Source: Heterostelium multicystogenum (lineage: Eukaryota; Evosea; Eumycetozoa; Acytosteliales; Acytosteliaceae). Taken from it: a stretch of 64,000 bases of DNA. A program made the position numbers and the translations under genes. Where the stretch lies: assembly GCA_003667245.1 (NCBI GenBank), contig RCNN01000108.1, positions 1-64,000 of the forward strand, given 5' to 3'. The notes under the pieces are model-generated. The model saw only the letters and a program-made list of their open reading frames with translations. It was not told the DNA's origin and did not search any database. Positions 11,971 through 22,378 of the stretch are shown here, piece by piece (the first letter of the stretch is position 1; each line of letters starts with the position of its first letter).

Positions 11971-13313
11971 TTAGCTGTTACCATTATTATTATTATTATC
12001 ATTATTGTTGTTGGTATCATTGTCTTGATGGTTATTATTAATTAAAGTTGATCCTGATTCATTTGTGCCTGGCGAAGATGGATTGTCGCGCAAGTTTGTA
12101 GTTTCACTTGTGGAAGACTCTCTTTCTTTCTCCTCTTTCGTATCTGTATCTTTTTGTGTGTCTTCTGCTTCTTCTCTTTTGTCTAAATATGTTCTTTCTT
12201 TGTCATCGTGTTGATCATCATAATCCTCATCATCATCATCATCTTTATCTTCATCTTCATAGTCATCTTCGTCTTCATCATCATAGTCCTCGCCATCATA
12301 GTTGTCGTCTCTTCTGCTTCTTCCTCTTCTGCCTCCACTTGTACTTGTGGATAGCTCGCTCGTGGAGGTCGCATTGGGATCCGTTGTGGTTGTGGTAGGT
12401 GTCTGTATGCCGCCTCTCGGCCTAAAGTGGGTCTCAAATGGTACACGTCCTTCTTTAATATCAATGAGATCTGACATCTTCAAAATAATGTGGTGCTCTG
12501 GGCGCCAATTGGAAGTAGAGTGATGGCTTTGTCTCGGTCTTGAGCTGGTGTTTCTCCAGCAGTCTTCGGTGTGTCTCCCACTTTCTATTCAACAAACTAT
12601 GATACAACTCCTCCTGTTCTTTCTTCTTCTCCTCTAGCTTACGCAGACTTTGGTCCTTCCGCTCCTGAATAATCTTTATCTCCTCCTCAATGGACTTTTT
12701 CTCCTCCTTTACCACAACCTCATCAATCTTCTTTTGTACTTCATCTCTTTTGATATCCTACATTTCCATCAATTGTTTAGAGCAAATTAGCATTGATTAT
12801 ATAATAACCTCTATCTATCTATCTATTTATTAAACTTACACTTTCTGTTTTCTTTGATATATTACTCTGAAAGTCTGCTAATGTTCTGTTCAACATGCCA
12901 AACATCATTCTTCCTCTTTGTTTTCCTTCTTCGTTGATTAGCTGCGATGACTCTTTTTTTGATCTGCTCTCTTGATATCATCGTAGGTGCGGCACCTGTT
13001 GTCTCTGATATTTGCTATTCTGTGTGTTGTTTCTGTTGTTTCTGTTTGGTCTGTCATCATCGTTGCCAGTACCAGTGCCACTGCTGTTTAGTTTTCGCTT
13101 ACCAGCAGCAGCATTGCCATGTGTCAGTTCTTTTTCTTTTCTCTCGAGTGCCTCTAGTGTATTTTCTACTCTCTGTCTCTCACGATCGATCAATCGCAGC
13201 TTTGAGAGTGTCTCATCTTTGTATGATCTCCTAAAACCAGTGGTGCCCGCGCCACCATTGTCTCTGTCTCTTTCTCTGTCTCTTCTATCTCTGTCCAATC
13301 TATTTTGAAACAT
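11971..13313 (-). CDS. pnn: Pinin-like splicing/junction protein
   Basis: Pinin is a nuclear, exon-junction-linked splicing factor. The diagnostic pinin/SDK/MemA segment is present: EEGKQRGRMMFGMLNRTLADF, followed by a long coiled coil (DEVQKKIDEVVVKEEKKSIEE, then ERKDQSLRKLEEKKKEQEEL). The N-terminus is Arg/Asp-rich (FQNRLDRDRRDRERDRD) and the C-terminus very acidic with Asn runs. An intron has a GTAAGT donor (exon 1 ends 12840) and a GTAG acceptor (exon 2 starts 12757), joining ES-DIKRDEV in frame. Frame breaks occur near 13010-12950 and near 12510 (between KPSLYF and ILKMSDLIDIKEG). I assume these are sequencing indels because the domain order is intact. Confidence 0.8.
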
Positions 13314-13807
13314 AATTATTGCTTCCTGACTTTCAAATCGAATTGAATCGAATCGAATCAATCAATATGAATAAATTACTATTTAAATATGGAACAAACA
13401 AATCAAATTAATTAAGAAAATGATCATATTTTTGTCGGTGTGGGGTGTTGTATCTGACAAGTTCTCTCTGCAAAAATCTAAACTAATTGTTGGAAACTTC
13501 ATCAATTTTCTTAAATCTAAATATGAACCACCATTCTATATTAATAAAATAATCTATTTGTTTATTAATATTGATCAATTGTAATAATTCTTTGATTAAA
13601 GGACCAAAGTTGATTGTTATTGGATTTTTGAATGTTAAATATGCGCGCAATAAGGGTTCTAAATTAATTTTAAAATTAATAAAAATAAAAACGAACGAAA
13701 ATTAAAATATACTTATTTTTTGATCATTTCCAATTTTCTCTCTCAAACTCCAAATTAAAACTAATATTAGTTTGATTTGATAATATAGAGATTACAATAC
13801 AACAACG
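13314..13807. promoter_or_regulatory. Divergent promoter region, pinin / Acl4-like
   Basis: This AT-rich 494-base region lies between divergent start codons. I saw no distinct motif beyond A/T tracts. Confidence 0.45.
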
Positions 13808-15245
13808 ATGTCGTCTTTGGGTAGAAGTAAAGCTGCCATGATGCAGAAAAATAAGAATAAGAGACAGTCGAATCAGCAGCAACAGCCAAAGAAGAAGCTT
13901 TCGCTTGAAGAGTTGATAAAGAAGGCTGAAGAATACACAGAGGAGTACAAGTTTGATCTTGCACTCAAGTATTACATGGAGGCGCTGAGCCAAAGCCCAC
14001 AGAACTCACAGCTTATGGACAGCATCAGTGAGGTGTTGCTGGAAATGGGCCACATCGAGACTGCCAAGCAATACATCATCTCATCGATACAGACGAATCC
14101 CAATGACAATGCAGCTAAATACATGAACTACGGACAGCTTACCGGTGGACAAGAAGCCATCAAAGCATACACCAAAGGTGTGGAGATGATGGTAGCCGAA
14201 TTGAATGAGAAGTTAAAGTGTATAAATAGCAACAGTAAAGTTTTAGAAAAGAGCAACAGCAAGAAGAAGAATAGCAACAACAACAACAGCAGCAGTGTAA
14301 TACCAGCGAAAATAGTAAACCAAAACAACAACAAGAAAAACAAGAATAAGAAGTCCAAGGATGGAAGATTGGTTGAGGACAAGAAGATAGATCTTTCAGA
14401 CGAGGACGACATGGACGAGGAAGAAGAGGAAGAAGAGTTGACAAAGGAAGAAGAGGATATCTTAGTATTAAAGGACCAGATCTGTTCAGCACTCTGTTCA
14501 ATAGCAGAGTTGTATTTAACTGATGAATGGTATGTACATGCATGCTGGCTTCTAACTAGATGTCTTGGTAGAAAGTAAGAAGACAGGCACTAACCGTTGA
14601 TTGCGTGACATAGTTACGATGATAATGCAGAGACAGAGTGTGAGAAGCATTTGCTGAAGGCAATTGAGTATAATCCAGATTCGCCGGAGCCATACAGTGT
14701 GATGGCCAACATGAAGATTAGTCAGGTGAAGAATGATGAAGCCCTTCGTTGCCTCCAACACTCATATTCGCTGTGGTCCGAGTTGACCGTTGATAAGAGG
14801 CCATCTTTGGAGTACCGTTTTGATGTCGCACGTATGTTTATAGAGTTGAACCAGTATCGTACTGCAGTAGACATCCTTGAAACCCTAGTATACGAACAAG
14901 ACAACATTGCTGAGATTTGGCATACTCTTGCTATAGTCTATCAAAGCTTGAACGAACCAAGATCCGCTCTTGAATGTATTGAAGTTGCTTCACAGGTATG
15001 TTATCAAAAACACAAAATAGAACAAAGTCAAAACAAAGCATAGCTAACAATGGTACCATTCAATAAACCAATCAATATCTAGTTATTAGCCATTTCAAAT
15101 GACTCTGATGAGAAGTTCCAAAAAGATGTTAACGATATTTTAATTAAGCTACAACATGATGTTTTCACTACTTCCAGAGGAAGAAAACAATGAAGAGGAT
15201 GCAGAAGAAGACGAAGACGATGAAGATGAGCAAATGAAAGACTAA
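13808..15245 (+). CDS. TPR protein, Acl4-like ribosomal protein chaperone
   Basis: The protein has a basic N-terminus, then TPR repeats (LEELIKKAEEYTEEYKFDLA, DSISEVLLEMGHIETAKQYI), a low-complexity Asn/Lys and acidic insert, and further TPRs (EPYSVMANMKIS, YRTAVDILETLVYEQ, AEIWHTLAIVYQSL). This layout, including LTGGQEAIKAYTKGVEMM, resembles yeast Acl4 and relatives, which hold newly made ribosomal protein uL4 (Rpl4); that role is inferred. Exons are 13808-14574, 14614-14995 and from 15083, with in-frame joins R-NYDDN and SQ-LLAIS. One base too many near 15168 separates the last TPR from the acidic C-terminus (EEENNEEDAEEDEDDEDEQ). Nuclear or cytosolic. Confidence 0.75.
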
Positions 15246-15378
15246 AAAGCTTTAGTATCTTTTAATATTAATATTTAATCAACCAACAACATTCATTCTA
15301 AATAAAACATAGATCAGAGTATAAACAGTACAATTTAGTGATTGTCCCTTATTATCATTAGTGCAGCTGGAGGGCTAA

Positions 15379-15997
15379 TTAGCAGGTAACTGTGTAGGGC
15401 AGTAGCACTGGATTGTCTATGCATGTATCGTTGTAGATGGTTGGAAAACACGAGCCTTGGAAGCAAGTTATCAGCTTGACTATTCCATTGTCACACTCGT
15501 ACTTGGTTCCTGCGCCATCACTGTATCCATTGGTAAAGTACACTAGGTATGAGTCACCAGAGCAGGATGACAGCGAGTTGTAGTAGGTATTGTATTGGAT
15601 GGATTGGTAGGGCATGCGATTTTCGGTCGAGAACACAACCGATTGAAGAACAACAGCATCTTTGAATACAAAGTTGGGCACCAATGTATTGAGCGGGAAC
15701 ACTTTTTTTGTTGGCCCTGGTGTTTGCAGCGATTGGAAAAGTAGGTAACGGTGACATTGTGCTCATGAGATCAGTCCAAAGCAGTTGGATATCATTTACC
15801 TCATCGAAATAAACACATTCGTCCATGATAAAACTATATCCGAATCCCAACACTCCGTTGTTCAGACCATTTTGATATGGTGTGATATTTATTTGAGAGT
15901 TGGACACCACTGGGCTACCAGCCAAGCATTGACATACCACAGCCAATGATAATAGTAGATAACAAGAATAATAATAATAATAATTCATAATGAACAA
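15379..15997 (-). CDS. Secreted Cys-rich protein, unknown function
   Basis: A signal peptide (YLLLSLAVVCQCLAGSP) follows a short Tyr-rich start. The mature part runs through NDIQLLWTDLMSTMSPLP, then the frame shifts by one base near 15700-15730, beside a run of seven A, and continues as VFPLNTLVPNF to the Cys-bearing end CFQGSCFPTIYNDTCIDN, about 200 residues joined. The second half has evenly spaced Cys typical of disulphide-bonded extracellular proteins. I do not recognise the family. Start could be the first or second Met. Likely one gene with a homopolymer error. Confidence 0.55.
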
Positions 15998-16843
15998 TTT
16001 AAGAAAGCATAAATGAGTGAGTTCGTTTTGACAAAGGTATCAACTGGAGACAAGCTTTAAATAGGATACGATCAAATAATCGATTGGTTAACTAATAGCA
16101 TGTTTTAGGACTAAAGTTATAACCAAATAAATTATACTTGTGATGTCCCTCCTGAGGAACTCAGTTCCCGCTTCTGAACGAACCTTCTGAAAAATATCAT
16201 CTTTAGATATTCTCTATTGTTAGAGATCTTAATTTTTGGTCTAGATTCTATTTTTTAAACTCATGTTGAATACATTTCAATCTTTGGAACTAACAAACAA
16301 AAGTTTATATCTTTAAATATTGATATCATCATTGTCAAATATTATTATTACTTTTAATTCACCAGCTATGGGATCTATATATTTATATAAATAAATATAT
16401 GAACTGGTTGATGATAGTATACACCTATAAATTGTATTGAAACTTGTAAGGTGTTGTGACAGACAATAAAGGTTCAGTCCATTCAGATCACATCATAGAA
16501 ATTGATTCTTATTTAAGAAACTGAAGTATGATCAATTATTTCTATAATTTCAGTTTACTTTCTTTTTTTTCACATTTTATTTCGATATTAAATCATGACA
16601 TCATGTGTTGATTTTCTAAAACAAGAAAATTTCTTGATTTTTTTTAAATACAAGCTCGACAAAATATCTTGATCAATCATCTTTATTTGAGTCTAAAAGT
16701 TCAATATAAATACTTTACCAAATCAATCCATTTATAAATTCAAATCAAATATCAAATCAAATATAAAATAAACAACGTACTAATAATTAAAGTTATATAT
16801 TATTATTATTTATTTATATAATCACAATAACAACAAAAAAGAA
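15998..16843. other. Spacer with start of duplicated segment
   Basis: AT-rich sequence between divergent genes. From about 16552 to 16690 it matches 19634-19775 closely, including a tract with ATCATGACATCATGTG and CAAGCTCGACAAAATATC. This is the upstream edge of the duplication described elsewhere and serves as promoter and 5' leader of the Hcp-domain gene. Confidence 0.6.
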
Positions 16844-17918
16844 ATGAAGGATTCACTCGCTTTGTGGATTCCATTGGATATCAATGTCAATTCTGAGGAT
16901 TACCAAATTCCAACTATCGAAAATCAAAAAGATGCTTTGATGGGTTTAGTTGCTCCACCAGAGAATCAAGATGAAATGGATGAGGCCAACAATGAGTCTG
17001 AAGAGGAAACTACTATGGAAGAAGAGGAAAACAAGAAACCCCAGATCCTCTTGAAAAGATCATCTCAAAGAGATTCAAAGAGTTTGTTGCTCAATGGGTT
17101 GATATCATGAGTTTCTCTCATAATGTTGCATCAGAGGCTGGAAAGAGAAACAAACCACACATTGGTGATTTGACTTGCACCAAGTTCACATGTGATCGTT
17201 CACCAGCATTCAACTACATGGCGATGCGTGGTGAACTCATTCCACATATCATCTTCAGAACCATTGGAAAGATGGTAAATCGTGTTTTATCCATCATTGA
17301 ATATGAAATGCATCATGTCCAATTGACCAGTGTTTCTATCAGTGGTGGATCAGGTGGAAAACCAGTAGAAACAATGTCATTTAGCCAAAAATAATCATTA
17401 TCAAGAACATTAAATTGAATTTGGAGACTGGAGAATTCGAAACTTATCAAGTTTCCAAGTGGGACCAATTGAAAGGAACTGGATCAAAAACACTCTATTC
17501 TAACAAAGCTGGTATCAAAGGATCAAGCAAATCACTTTTGGAACTTGCCAAGAAACATTTGATGGTAGATTTGGATTCACACGACCCATCAACAGTTGCT
17601 CTCCTCAAAGAAATGGGAATTATCTCAGACTATGAATTACCACAAGTAGATTCTGTATCAGATGAAGATTTGGCAAATCTCAACAGAATCTTCATCAACA
17701 AGGATCCAGAGCTTTATCGAATCTTCGATGCACCAAAAGTCAAGACCATCGATGCCTACAAGAAGGCGATTGCAGAGAAGCTTTCAATCCCAGTCGATAC
17801 CATCAAAAATCTCTATAATAGTTCATCTGGATTTTTGATTGAATCTGACAAACTATTATCAATTACACAATCATTTATTGTAGAGAAGAACGATGGTAAA
17901 TTCATTGGATTTAATTAA
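16844..17918 (+). CDS. Hcp-domain (type VI secretion tube-like) protein
   Basis: Three frames join into one protein of about 358 residues. Part 1 (16844 to about 17035) is an acidic N-terminal region starting MKDSLALWIPLDIN. Part 2 (to about 17390) carries an Hcp-like domain: VDIMSFSHNVASEAG, GDLTCTKFTCDRSPAF, VQLTSVSISGGSGGKPVE and TMSFSQK, in the order and spacing seen in bacterial Hcp (SF-H, G-L-x-TK-D-SP, SVSxSGGxxxPxExxSF). Part 3 is a C-terminal extension of about 165 residues I cannot assign. Breaks: one extra base near the CCCC at 17038-17042, and one missing A near 17390; repairing each gives continuous reading. Hcp forms hexameric rings in bacterial injection tubes. The role in an amoeba is unknown; acquisition from bacteria is inferred. 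A deleted copy lies at 19634-19910. Confidence 0.7.
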
Positions 17919-18029
17919 AATATTCGTGTAAATCTTTATTTAAATAAACTACTATATATATATTTTTGTTTCTGTCTTGGAAAACAAGTATTTTTTGGTT
18001 AGAATTTGTCGTAGTAAATTTTGAAATCT

Positions 18030-18882
18030 TCAGATTAAAGAGGCTAACATTGATAGAGTAAAGCCTACTAAACTAGCTACTAGAGTGGTTCCAGAGTTGA
18101 TTTCCACTGTACCAGTTGTGAGAATGGTTCCAGAGTTGATTCCTCCAGTTGAGAGAGTGGATCCAGAGGTAGGACACGTTTCGGATACTTGTGTTTAGCT
18201 GCAATATCCTGCGTTGCAAGTCAATTGAACTGGGTTCATTGAAAGAACAGATCCAATCTTGGTGTTATAGAAATTACAAGCACCTGAATCATTACATTCG
18301 ATAGAAGATGCACCAGAAATTGTTGAGGCTACAGCATTGGCAGAACTCTCACAGTTTCTGCAACCGCAAGATACCGAAGAGCATTGGGCTGAAAGACCAT
18401 TCATTGTACAGCACGAGAACTTGCAATTGATACTTGGTGCATATAGACCATAGTTGGTCTGATTTTTCATAGGCAGTATAAATTCCGAGAGCGCATTCAT
18501 TGTCATTGCACACAAAAGAAACTCCTCTATAGTCACCTAGAATTGAATCTTTTAGATTTGTATAAATAAAAACAAGTTTGTTTCTTTGATTGACTGTTAT
18601 TATTACTATTATTCATTGTTTAACTTACTAGTTGTTTGACATGAGAAGTATTTTCTGGATTTGAAGTTGAATGTGTTCTCACACACACATGAATTATCAG
18701 CTAAACATACTAAACATGTTTGAAATACAAATAAGTCAATAAAATAAAGACTTATTGAGTAGACAAAATTGATACTTACCACTGCAATCGTAACCAGTCC
18801 ATCCATCTGAACAACCAGCAGAAGCATACAGAATTAAGAGAGCTTGAATGAATAAAAGTGATAAGTCTATATTCTTGTTCAT
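18030..18882 (-). pseudogene. Cys-rich GPI-type surface protein, copy 1 (probably decayed)
   Basis: Exons are 18882-18780 (signal peptide MNKNIDLSLLFIQALLILYA, then EGF-like GWTGYDCSG), 18709-18629 and from 18548, all matching copy 2 at 20060-20821. In exon 3 the frame breaks after GIYTAYEK, and an in-frame TAA stands after AGYCS (18195-18197). Beyond that stop the same frame still encodes TCPTSGSTLSTGG, a short internal repeat (INSGT) and a hydrophobic end, LVASLVGFTLSMLASLI, as in the GPI signal of copy 2. One frameshift plus one stop makes decay likely, though the protein could simply end at YCS. Divergent or convergent neighbours are the Hcp gene and its relic. Confidence 0.65.
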
Positions 18883-18932
18883 ATTTATATTATTTTTGTT
18901 CACAATGTTACTTTCTCTACTTCTTCTTCTGC

Positions 18933-19133
18933 CTAGTCACTGGAAACTTCTTCAACTTGAACAACCTTTTTAAAACTTTTTTGTAGGTCTTTTTCTTGAT
19001 AGGTAGGTTTGGATTCAGTCAAATCAAAATCTTCTAAATTTATATATATCTCTTTAATGGCACTTCTAGTTGCTGGATCTGCTGTTTTTGAATGTGAATT
19101 TGATTGGCTTTGAAAAAATAAAGTCGAGGCCAT
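18933..19133 (-). CDS. Hypothetical small ORF
   Basis: A 66-codon frame starting MASTLFFQSQSNSHSK and ending QVEEVSSD, polar and acidic, with no signal peptide or known motif. Its codon use is plausible, but there is no homologue I recognise. It lies just upstream of the decayed surface-protein copy and may be a fragment of an older gene. Confidence 0.25.
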   Translation of the reverse strand: MASTLFFQSQSNSHSKTADPATRSAIKEIYINLEDFDLTESKPTYQEKDLQKSFKKVVQVEEVSSD

Positions 19134-19399
19134 TTGAAAACAGGTTTTTAAATGTACGAGTAATTTTCAACAATCAACATTCGCCAAACCCTCCTCAACC
19201 ATAGATGAACAACACTTAGCATATCACAAATAAAATAATGATTTATAAAAAATCATCAGGAATCGCCCTAAAACTTTACAAAAACCCATTTTTTTTGGAA
19301 TTTTTCATTTCATCAGTTTTTTGACAAAAGTCAAAGGGAAGTTTTTCACACAAAAAAGATCTTTTAATCGTTTGAAAAGATATAATTAGAAGTTTAATT

Positions 19400-19489
19400 T
19401 TCTTGTAGAAATTATTGACATTCTTAATGTAGAGGATGTTAAAGTTGTATCATTTGGTAAAGAACACCATGAATGGGTCATTATTGAAG
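19400..19489 (+). pseudogene. Exon-like relic
   Basis: After a TTCTTGTAG acceptor-like site, the frame EIIDILNVEDVKVVSFGKEH continues to WVIIEV and a stop. It looks like the last exon of a lost gene. No parent was found in the window. Confidence 0.2.
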
Positions 19490-19633
19490 TTTGAAAGATA
19501 GTTATTGAATTGGATGAATTCATATAAATTCATTCGTCTGTTAATGTTAACATAAGCAACCAATCATATTTTAAGTTCAATATCAAATACAAATAAAATA
19601 TTACTACAAGGAGTCATTTTATTTTATTAAATC

Positions 19634-19910
19634 ATGTTTACTTTCTTTTTTGTCACATTTTATTTCGATATTCAGATTTAAATCATGACATCATGTGTTG
19701 ATTTTCTAAAACAAGAAAATTTCTTGTTTTTTTTAAATACAAGCTCGACAAAATATCTTGATCAATCATCTTTATTTTAGTTTTAAAGATCAATAGTTCA
19801 TCTGGATTTTTGATTGAATCTGAGAAACTATTATCAATTACACAATCATTTATTGTAGAGAAGAACGATGGTAAATTCATTGGATTTAATTAAAATATTC
19901 GTGTAATTCT
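19634..19910 (+). pseudogene. Internally deleted second copy of Hcp gene
   Basis: The left part (19634-19775) matches the promoter/leader of the Hcp gene (16552-16690). After a short junction, the right part (19792-19908) matches its last 33 or so codons (17817-17933), starting at SSSGFLIES and running to the stop and beyond. About 1.1 kb, including the whole Hcp domain, is missing. This is a deletion derivative of a tandem duplicate and cannot make a functional protein. Confidence 0.85.
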
Positions 19911-20059
19911 TTATTTAAAAAAACTACTGAATATTCTTATCAACTAAAAAATGAATAATTACAACCTCCAGTGAAAGTATTATTATATATTATGTACTGA
20001 TATACTGAAATGATTTATTTGTTTCTAACTGGTATTTTTGGTTAGAATATTTTGAAACT

Positions 20060-20821
20060 TCAGATTAAAGAGGCGAACATTGATACGGCAGCTCCAACTA
20101 CACCAGTTGAGAGGGTGGATCCCGAGCTAACTGGACAAGAGTTGAATATAGCGTCGCTGTCGCTGCAATAACCTGCCTTGCAAGTCAATGGGACTGGGTT
20201 CATTGAAAGAACAGATCCAATCTTGGTGTTATAGAAATTACAAGCACCTGAATCATTACATTCGATAGAAGATGCACCAGAAATTGTTGAGGCTACAGCA
20301 TTGGCAGAACTCTCACAGTTTCTGCAACCGCAAGATACCGAAGAGCATTGGGCTGAAAGACCATTCATAGAGCAACCTGAGAATTTGCAATTGATGTTTG
20401 GTGCATATTCACCATAGTAATAGCCTTCGGAGTAACTATAAATTCCGAGAGTGCATTCACTTCCACTGCACATAAAAGAAACTCCTCTATAGTCATCAAG
20501 AACTCTATCTTTAATTTAGATTTATATTAATAAAATTTTTTGTTGACTTTAATACTCTTTGCCCACTTACTAGTTGTTTGACATGAGAAGTATTTTCCGG
20601 ATCTAAATTGCAATGAGTTTTCACATCCGCATGTATTTCCAGCTAGACATACTACAATATACAAAATAAAGTCAATAAAAAAGGAGGACTCTTTGAATTA
20701 CCAAATTGATATACTTACCATTGCAGTCGTAACCGGTCCATCCATTTAAGCAATTAGCAGAAACAGATAGAATTAAGATAGCTTGAATGACCAAGAGAGA
20801 TTTGATAATATTTTTGTACAT
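20060..20821 (-). CDS. Cys-rich GPI-anchored surface protein, copy 2
   Basis: Three exons, 20821-20719, 20651-20571 and 20508-20060, join in frame (CN-VCLAG; TT-NRVLDD). The protein of about 210 residues has a signal peptide (YKNIIKSLLVIQAILIL), an EGF-like GWTGYDCNG and CGCEN segment, then a Cys-rich domain (ECTLGIYSYSE, INCKFSGCSMNGLSAQCS, CGCRNCESSANAVAST). It ends in a Ser-rich linker and a hydrophobic C-terminus (GVVGAAVSMFASLI) fitting a GPI signal. No breaks, so this copy looks intact, unlike copy 1. The exon 3 core is nearly identical at DNA level between copies, suggesting recent duplication or gene conversion. Probably cell-surface; function unknown. Confidence 0.75.
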
Positions 20822-20916
20822 ATTTGTATATTTATTTATTCTTTTTTACAATATCGATGCGCAACCGGTTGTCTTTAAATAAAATAAGAAAGTCTTCGAA
20901 GGTTTATAAAAATCGT

Positions 20917-20980
20917 AAACCAAATGAGGGATCAAACCTTAACAGCTCTGAGGTGGTTTTATACCTCATTTGGTTTTTTT
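20917..20980. repeat. Inverted repeat (hairpin)
   Basis: AAACCAAATGAGG and its exact complement CCTCATTTGGTTT are separated by about 38 bases. CAAATGAGG occurs a third time just after. It lies upstream of the copy 2 surface-protein gene and downstream of the CBM49 gene. It could be a terminator hairpin, a transposon end or a regulatory site. Confidence 0.55.
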
Positions 20981-21182
20981 GTTTTTTCAAATGAGGGACT
21001 CAAAACAATATTTATCTTTTTACCATTGACTTGATTACTCAGTGTTTTACGAAAATCAAATTTGATTTTAAACTATTATTTTAAAATTATTATTATTCTA
21101 AAAATATACTTTCTTAATTTATTTAATTAATAATTTATTAATTTTGAAATGAATAAAAATAAATTAAAAGTTAAAGTATAGT

Positions 21183-21641
21183 TTAGAGAACGTGGACATT
21201 CTTGATGTAAAGGTTGGCAAAGTTGTAACCTCTGTTGATGTATCCAAAGGTGAAGGTTTGACCGACTTGGATTGTTGGGGTAGCTGATGGGAGTGTGAAG
21301 TCACCAGATGGGAGACATTGGATGTTCCAGATGGATCCAGAGGTGTTGTCTCTCAAGTTCAAGGTACCGTCAGCAGCTCCGATAATGACATTATTAACAG
21401 CTCTTGGACCATGGTTGGTAACAGAGACTTCGACTTGAACAAAGTGTTGGGAATCGACATTCCATTGGTTGGTGACTCTCTGAGTAAGGGTAACCATCTC
21501 ACCGCAACCATAGATGCAACCATGTTGATGACCATCAAAGACACAACTGTAGTGTGGATTACACATGTTAGGTCCACATTGGAAGTGGGCACTGGACAAA
21601 GCAACAGCCATCAAAACAAAAAGGGCAACAAAGACTTTCAT
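21183..21641 (-). CDS. Secreted CBM49 cellulose-binding protein
   Basis: This 152-residue protein has a signal peptide (MKVFVALFVLMAVALSSAHF), a short Cys-rich dictyostelid motif (CGPNMCNPHYSCVFDGHQHGC), and a C-terminal CBM49 domain: VTLTQRVTNQWNVDSQHFVQ, VEVSVTNHGPRAVNNVII, SIWNIQC and TFTFGYINRG. CBM49 binds crystalline cellulose; dictyostelids use such proteins in the stalk and spore sheath matrix. The whole gene is one open frame with no breaks. Confidence 0.88.
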   Translation of the reverse strand: MKVFVALFVLMAVALSSAHFQCGPNMCNPHYSCVFDGHQHGCIYGCGEMVTLTQRVTNQWNVDSQHFVQVEVSVTNHGPRAVNNVIIGAADGTLNLRDNTSGSIWNIQCLPSGDFTLPSATPTIQVGQTFTFGYINRGYNFANLYIKNVHVL

Positions 21642-22378
21642 TGTAATTTCTAAAATTAACTTTTAGTTTAGTTTAAAATTTCTTTAAATAGTATTTAATT
21701 GAATTGATTTGATATGATTTCAAACCTTTACTATTTATAGTTTGATACTCTTTGAAAAATAATACCAAGAATTAAAAAGTATTACTAATACAAACATAAT
21801 TGTATATCTAAAAGGTCGTATCCATCCAATTGAAATCTGTAGATTTATTTCATTCTACACTTTGTTTCTTTATAACAAATTAATAATAGTTGTTGTTTTT
21901 TTGTTTTGAAATATGGAAATAGATGATCTAAGATCTGACTTTGGAAATTCAATAGTTTTTGACTTTTGTTTGAATAATTCTCGGATCTTGTATATGGTTA
22001 TATTTATATGAAATTTCAACTACTTAAACATTTATTTAATTCTATTTTTAATAAAGATAGATACTTTTATCAATCCAAAACAACCATATTATATCATATC
22101 ATATATTTGACAATTGGATTAAGATATAATGTTTTTAATACTAATTATTACTAAATTAATTGTAGTGGAAAGATTCAAATTTTTCTAATTTTAAAAATAC
22201 ATGTGTTGATTCAAATTGAAAAAAAAACAAATAAGTTACATAGAAATACTAGTATATTAATAATTTATTTCATCATTTTCATTTTATATGGAATGCATGA
22301 TAAATTATATTGAAGAACAGTCAATGGTTTTATATGTTGTCATTATGTTGCTAATCATTGTTGTTGCTGCTGTTATTG
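21642..22378. other. AT-rich spacer
   Basis: This is the promoter region of the CBM49 gene and the 3' flank of Atg6. No gene or RNA was recognised. Confidence 0.55.

Noticed and set aside
12108..12523. Plus-strand frames rich in His and Leu opposite pinin
   Set aside because: They are shadows of the acidic, repetitive pinin C-terminus on the other strand.
19683..19880. Minus-strand 65-codon ORF over the deleted Hcp copy
   Set aside because: It is antisense to sequence that clearly derives from the Hcp gene leader and last codons.
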